Below are positions 61,879 to 64,000 of a stretch of 64,000 nucleotides of DNA, in pieces. The notes under the pieces are model-generated. The model made no database searches. It saw only the letters and a program-made list of their open reading frames with translations, and was not told the origin of the DNA. The first letter of the stretch is position 1. Each line of letters begins with the position of its first letter. This stretch comes from Flavisolibacter ginsengisoli DSM 18119 (GTDB taxonomy: Bacteria > Bacteroidota > Bacteroidia > Chitinophagales > Chitinophagaceae): contig NZ_FQUU01000005.1 in assembly GCF_900129295.1 (NCBI RefSeq), forward strand, positions 62,001-126,000, in the 5' to 3' direction. The position numbers and the translations under genes are program-made.

Positions 61879-63237
61879 ATGAAAAAGATACTTCTCCTCA
61901 TCACTTCTGTTTGGCTGATCGCAATTATAGTGCATGCACAAAGTGCCGATGCTGGCAACTGGAAAACCTGGTTCGTTCAATCTGGCAAAGAATACCGGTT
62001 GGCGCCACCTGTATCCAGTAAGCAGGAGATAGCCCAGGTGCTTTCCTCACAACGGAATATGGATTCCGCTGTACTGCAGCAGGTATTGTTCTGGAATGCA
62101 GGATCCCCTGGCTTTCGCTGGGAAGAGATGATCTATAAATTATGGATGACCGATACCAGTGGCAACGGTGCGTTGGCCAACATGCTGGTGGGAACGGGAA
62201 TCTATGATGCAACTGTAGCTGCATGGGATACCAAGTATGCTTACCAGCGTCCGCGCCCGTTTGTTGCTGATAACCGTGTTAAAGTATTTGCCGTGAAGCC
62301 CTCAAGTCCTTCCTATCCCTGTGAATACTCCGTAGCAGCAGGTGTGGGTGCTACTATCATTGCTCATTTCTTTCCTTCACTGGCAGATTCAGTGAACCAT
62401 ATGGCAGAGCAAGCCATGGCCTCACGTATTGCTGCAGGAACTGCCTGGCCCAGTGATACACATGCCGGTTTTGAACTGGGAAAGCGTATTGCTGAAAAGG
62501 AAATAGAGCATACCAAAGACTTTACCTGCAAGATCCCCTGGAATGGCAAGAGGCCTGGAGGTGCGGGCATATGGAAGGGCAAGCCCATGCTGCCACAGGC
62601 GGGTTTGAGTAAGACGGTTGTACTGGATAGCGCGAGCCAGTTTCGTCCGGGCCCTCCACCTGATTATGCAAAGGACATGGCGGAACTGAAGGCTTTCAAG
62701 CCTGGTTTCAGGTCCACAGCCAACGCTTTTTACTGGGCCAGCCAGGACTTCTGGTTTGAAGCACTGAATAAAAAGATCTTTGAGTACAACCTAAACCTGG
62801 ATCCCCCGGCGGCAGCCCGGTTGTATGCCATCACAGCCATTGGTCAGTATGATGCTTTCACGGCTTGCTGGGATGCCAAGTATACGTATTGGGGTACCCG
62901 CCCGGATCAGTATGATACTACATTCCATCCTGTTTTGATATTTACGCCTCCCTTCCCGGGCTATCCTTCCGGTCATGCAGTAATAAGTGGCATGCAGGCA
63001 GCATTGTATTCTTATTTCTTCCCGGCAGAGGAAGCTTATTTCCAGAAGAAGGCAAAAGATGCAGCGGAGTCACGTTTCCAGGGAGGCATTCATTTCCGGA
63101 CAGATAATGAAGTAGGCCTTGAATTGGGTAGAAAAGTGGCAAATGCTATGATACAGAAATTAAAAGCTGATGGTATTGATCATGTTGTGCCCTTGCTTCA
63201 ACTGAAGGAGAATCAAAGGGTGGCTAAGGCGAAGTAG
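61879..63237 (+). CDS. Vanadium-haloperoxidase-like PAP2 superfamily protein
   Basis: The 452-residue exported protein (signal peptide M-K-K-I-L-L-L-I-T-S-V-W-L-I-A-I-I) has two PAP2-like halves. The first has Y-Q-R-P-R-P-F, then S-Y-P-C-E-Y-S-V-A-A-G where the canonical P-S-G-H would be, and D-T-H-A-G. The second has G-T-R-P-D, F-P-G-Y-P-S-G-H-A-V-I-S-G and S-R-F-Q-G-G-I-H-F, which is the complete motif set. It could be a haloperoxidase or phosphatase; vanadate binding is inferred from the family. It is the last intact gene, followed at once by the hydrolase remnant. Confidence 0.85.
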   Translation: MKKILLLITSVWLIAIIVHAQSADAGNWKTWFVQSGKEYRLAPPVSSKQEIAQVLSSQRNMDSAVLQQVLFWNAGSPGFRWEEMIYKLWMTDTSGNGALANMLVGTGIYDATVAAWDTKYAYQRPRPFVADNRVKVFAVKPSSPSYPCEYSVAAGVGATIIAHFFPSLADSVNHMAEQAMASRIAAGTAWPSDTHAGFELGKRIAEKEIEHTKDFTCKIPWNGKRPGGAGIWKGKPMLPQAGLSKTVVLDSASQFRPGPPPDYAKDMAELKAFKPGFRSTANAFYWASQDFWFEALNKKIFEYNLNLDPPAAARLYAITAIGQYDAFTACWDAKYTYWGTRPDQYDTTFHPVLIFTPPFPGYPSGHAVISGMQAALYSYFFPAEEAYFQKKAKDAAESRFQGGIHFRTDNEVGLELGRKVANAMIQKLKADGIDHVVPLLQLKENQRVAKAK

Positions 63238-63240
63238 TAG

Positions 63241-63285
63241 CATGTTGTTTTATTTGTTGAAATAGTTAGCGAGTTCCTTGGATGA
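63241..63285 (+). pseudogene. 3' remnant of an alpha/beta hydrolase gene
   Basis: Immediately after the haloperoxidase stop and one in-frame stop, the sequence translates to H-V-V-L-F-V-E-I-V-S-E-F-L-G-stop. It aligns without gaps to the end of the hydrolase gene at 53.6 kb (M-P-V-L-F-I-E-M-V-R-E-F-L-G-stop), identical at 9 of the last 12 residues. It has lost everything upstream. Confidence 0.6.
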
Positions 63286-63330
63286 TGAAGGAATAAATCA
63301 GTCCTCGTTTTTTTATAAAATTTATGGGTG

Positions 63331-63570
63331 CATTTGAAATTAGGATTGATTGAAAACATTAAACACTGATTTTTTGTCATCCTGAGGAACGAAGGATCTT
63401 TGAACTGCATTAAAGCGGCGTCAATGCTTTATAGAAACTATTACGCATGCATAGATTAGAAACGTTTTCTTTTTTTTGGTTTTAGGTCGTTGAGTCTTAA
63501 ATGGTTTAAGGCTGCTTATGCTTTTACCACAGATTCCGCCTATGGCGGAATGACAAGGTCAAAGGGTAGT
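63331..63570. repeat. Dispersed repeat block, copy C
   Basis: Similar to copies A and B near 54 kb: the same GTCATCCTGAGGAACGAAGG head, the TTTAAGGCTGCTTATGCTTT tail and the closing TTCCGCC-tat-GGCGGAA hairpin. It follows a hydrolase 3' remnant, just as copy A follows the intact hydrolase. Confidence 0.85.
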
Positions 63571-63658
63571 CAATTGCAGTCAGTAAAATATTCGGTGTGA
63601 ACTATTCTTTTCTTCGTCGTATCAATCCTAAGACGTATAACCGCATTATCCATAGAAC

Positions 63659-63766
63659 AAAATCCCCCTCTGGCAAGCTTACAATGTGCGGAGTGACCGA
63701 AGTCCCCCTTTGCAAAGGGGGAAAGTAGACAGTCTGCATATCGAACACGTGCTGAAGGGGGATTTT
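63659..63766. repeat. Nested-hairpin element, copy 2
   Basis: Second copy of the element at 54514, sharing the outer AAAATCCCCC inverted ends, the CTTACAATGTGCGGAGTGAC stretch, the inner CCCCCTTT hairpin and AGACAGTCTGCATATCGAAC. It differs by a few substitutions and two extra bases in the inner loop. Confidence 0.8.
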
Positions 63767-63797
63767 CTAACAGTAATGATTAACTCAATCAAAAGCG

Positions 63798-63892
63798 CAT
63801 TACGAGGAATTGACATTATTGGAAAATCTAGTTCAATAGTATGAAATTGCCACGGCGCTCAGTGCACAAGGGCAGTGCTGCGCCTCGCAATG
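63798..63892. repeat. REP-like intergenic palindrome
   Basis: Ends CATTACGAGG and CCTCGCAATG are inverted with one mismatch, about 75 bases apart. They resemble the widespread TCATTGCGAGG-type bacterial interspersed repeat. A further GTCATCCTG motif begins near the window edge at 63976. No gene is supported from 63286 to the end. Confidence 0.6.
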
Positions 63893-64000
63893 ACTTATTC
63901 TTTTTGAAGAGTTCTTTTGAAAAGGTATTCTAATGAAAGAAAAACCATTTGGTGATCGTCTAGGCGCTGCAACTTGTCATCCTGCACCTGAAATCTCTTT

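Noticed and set aside
1-64000. tRNA, rRNA and CRISPR arrays
   Set aside because: No cloverleaf-like or rRNA-like sequence and no regularly spaced 25-40 bp repeats with unique spacers were seen; the tandem units found are only 11 bp and lack spacers.

Overview
The window looks like chromosomal DNA of a Bacteroidota bacterium, most likely a member of the Chitinophagaceae. The evidence is indirect but consistent. Several genes carry TAnnTTTG -7 promoter elements and few have strong Shine-Dalgarno sites. There are two outer-membrane beta-barrel proteins of the OMP_b-brl_3 type, two LytS/LytTR two-component pairs, and DUF4920, DUF5606 and GYF_2 proteins. The species cannot be named from sequence alone.

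Layout: 1-4.7 kb holds minus-strand envelope genes (PepSY-like secreted protein, anchored diheme cytochrome c, GYF_2 membrane protein, NlpE/COG3650-like lipoprotein, DUF4920 protein). 5-12.4 kb is a plus-strand DNA-maintenance block: recA, uvrB, polA, then a DsbA-like protein. 12.4-16.4 kb carries DUF4287/DUF5655, VOC and a large beta-barrel protein. 16.5-25.3 kb has DUF5606, an M3 oligopeptidase, a Fur-family regulator with a SCO protein, an NTF2-like protein, a GH25 lysozyme, a radical SAM/SPASM enzyme, a MarR regulator and a GH10-like hydrolase. 25.3-32.5 kb has small membrane genes (one apparently frameshifted) behind a palindromic promoter, a peroxiredoxin/AhpD pair, a KdnA-like aminotransferase and rpoN. 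32.7-38.9 kb is mostly minus-strand housekeeping and stress genes (L,D-transpeptidase family, AI-2E transporter family, MATE, SMUG2-like glycosylase). 39-47.2 kb is a tight glgX-treZ-treY/malQ operon that would convert glycogen-like alpha-glucan into trehalose; the last gene fuses TreY and MalQ. 47.8-52.2 kb has a second beta-barrel gene followed by a histidine kinase and LytTR regulator.

52.4-64 kb is the accessory part. It holds an alpha/beta hydrolase, dispersed non-coding repeats (blocks A, B, C and a nested-hairpin element in two copies), an AT-rich cluster of small lipoprotein or secreted genes with a gluzincin peptidase, a complete IS4-type insertion sequence with inverted repeats and a 9-bp target duplication, a second kinase/LytTR pair and a vanadium-haloperoxidase-like protein. 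Just after the haloperoxidase stop lies a 15-codon remnant of a second alpha/beta hydrolase followed by repeat block C. The stretch between the two hydrolase ends is therefore bracketed by a segmental duplication.

The observations I consider most worth following are two loci with 11-bp phased tandem repeats ending in inverted copies (22.0 and 52.7 kb), the operator-like palindromes overlapping both promoter elements at 26.0 kb, the duplicated hydrolase-end/repeat block, and the TreY-MalQ fusion. I found no rRNA, tRNA, CRISPR array, phage or plasmid functions.
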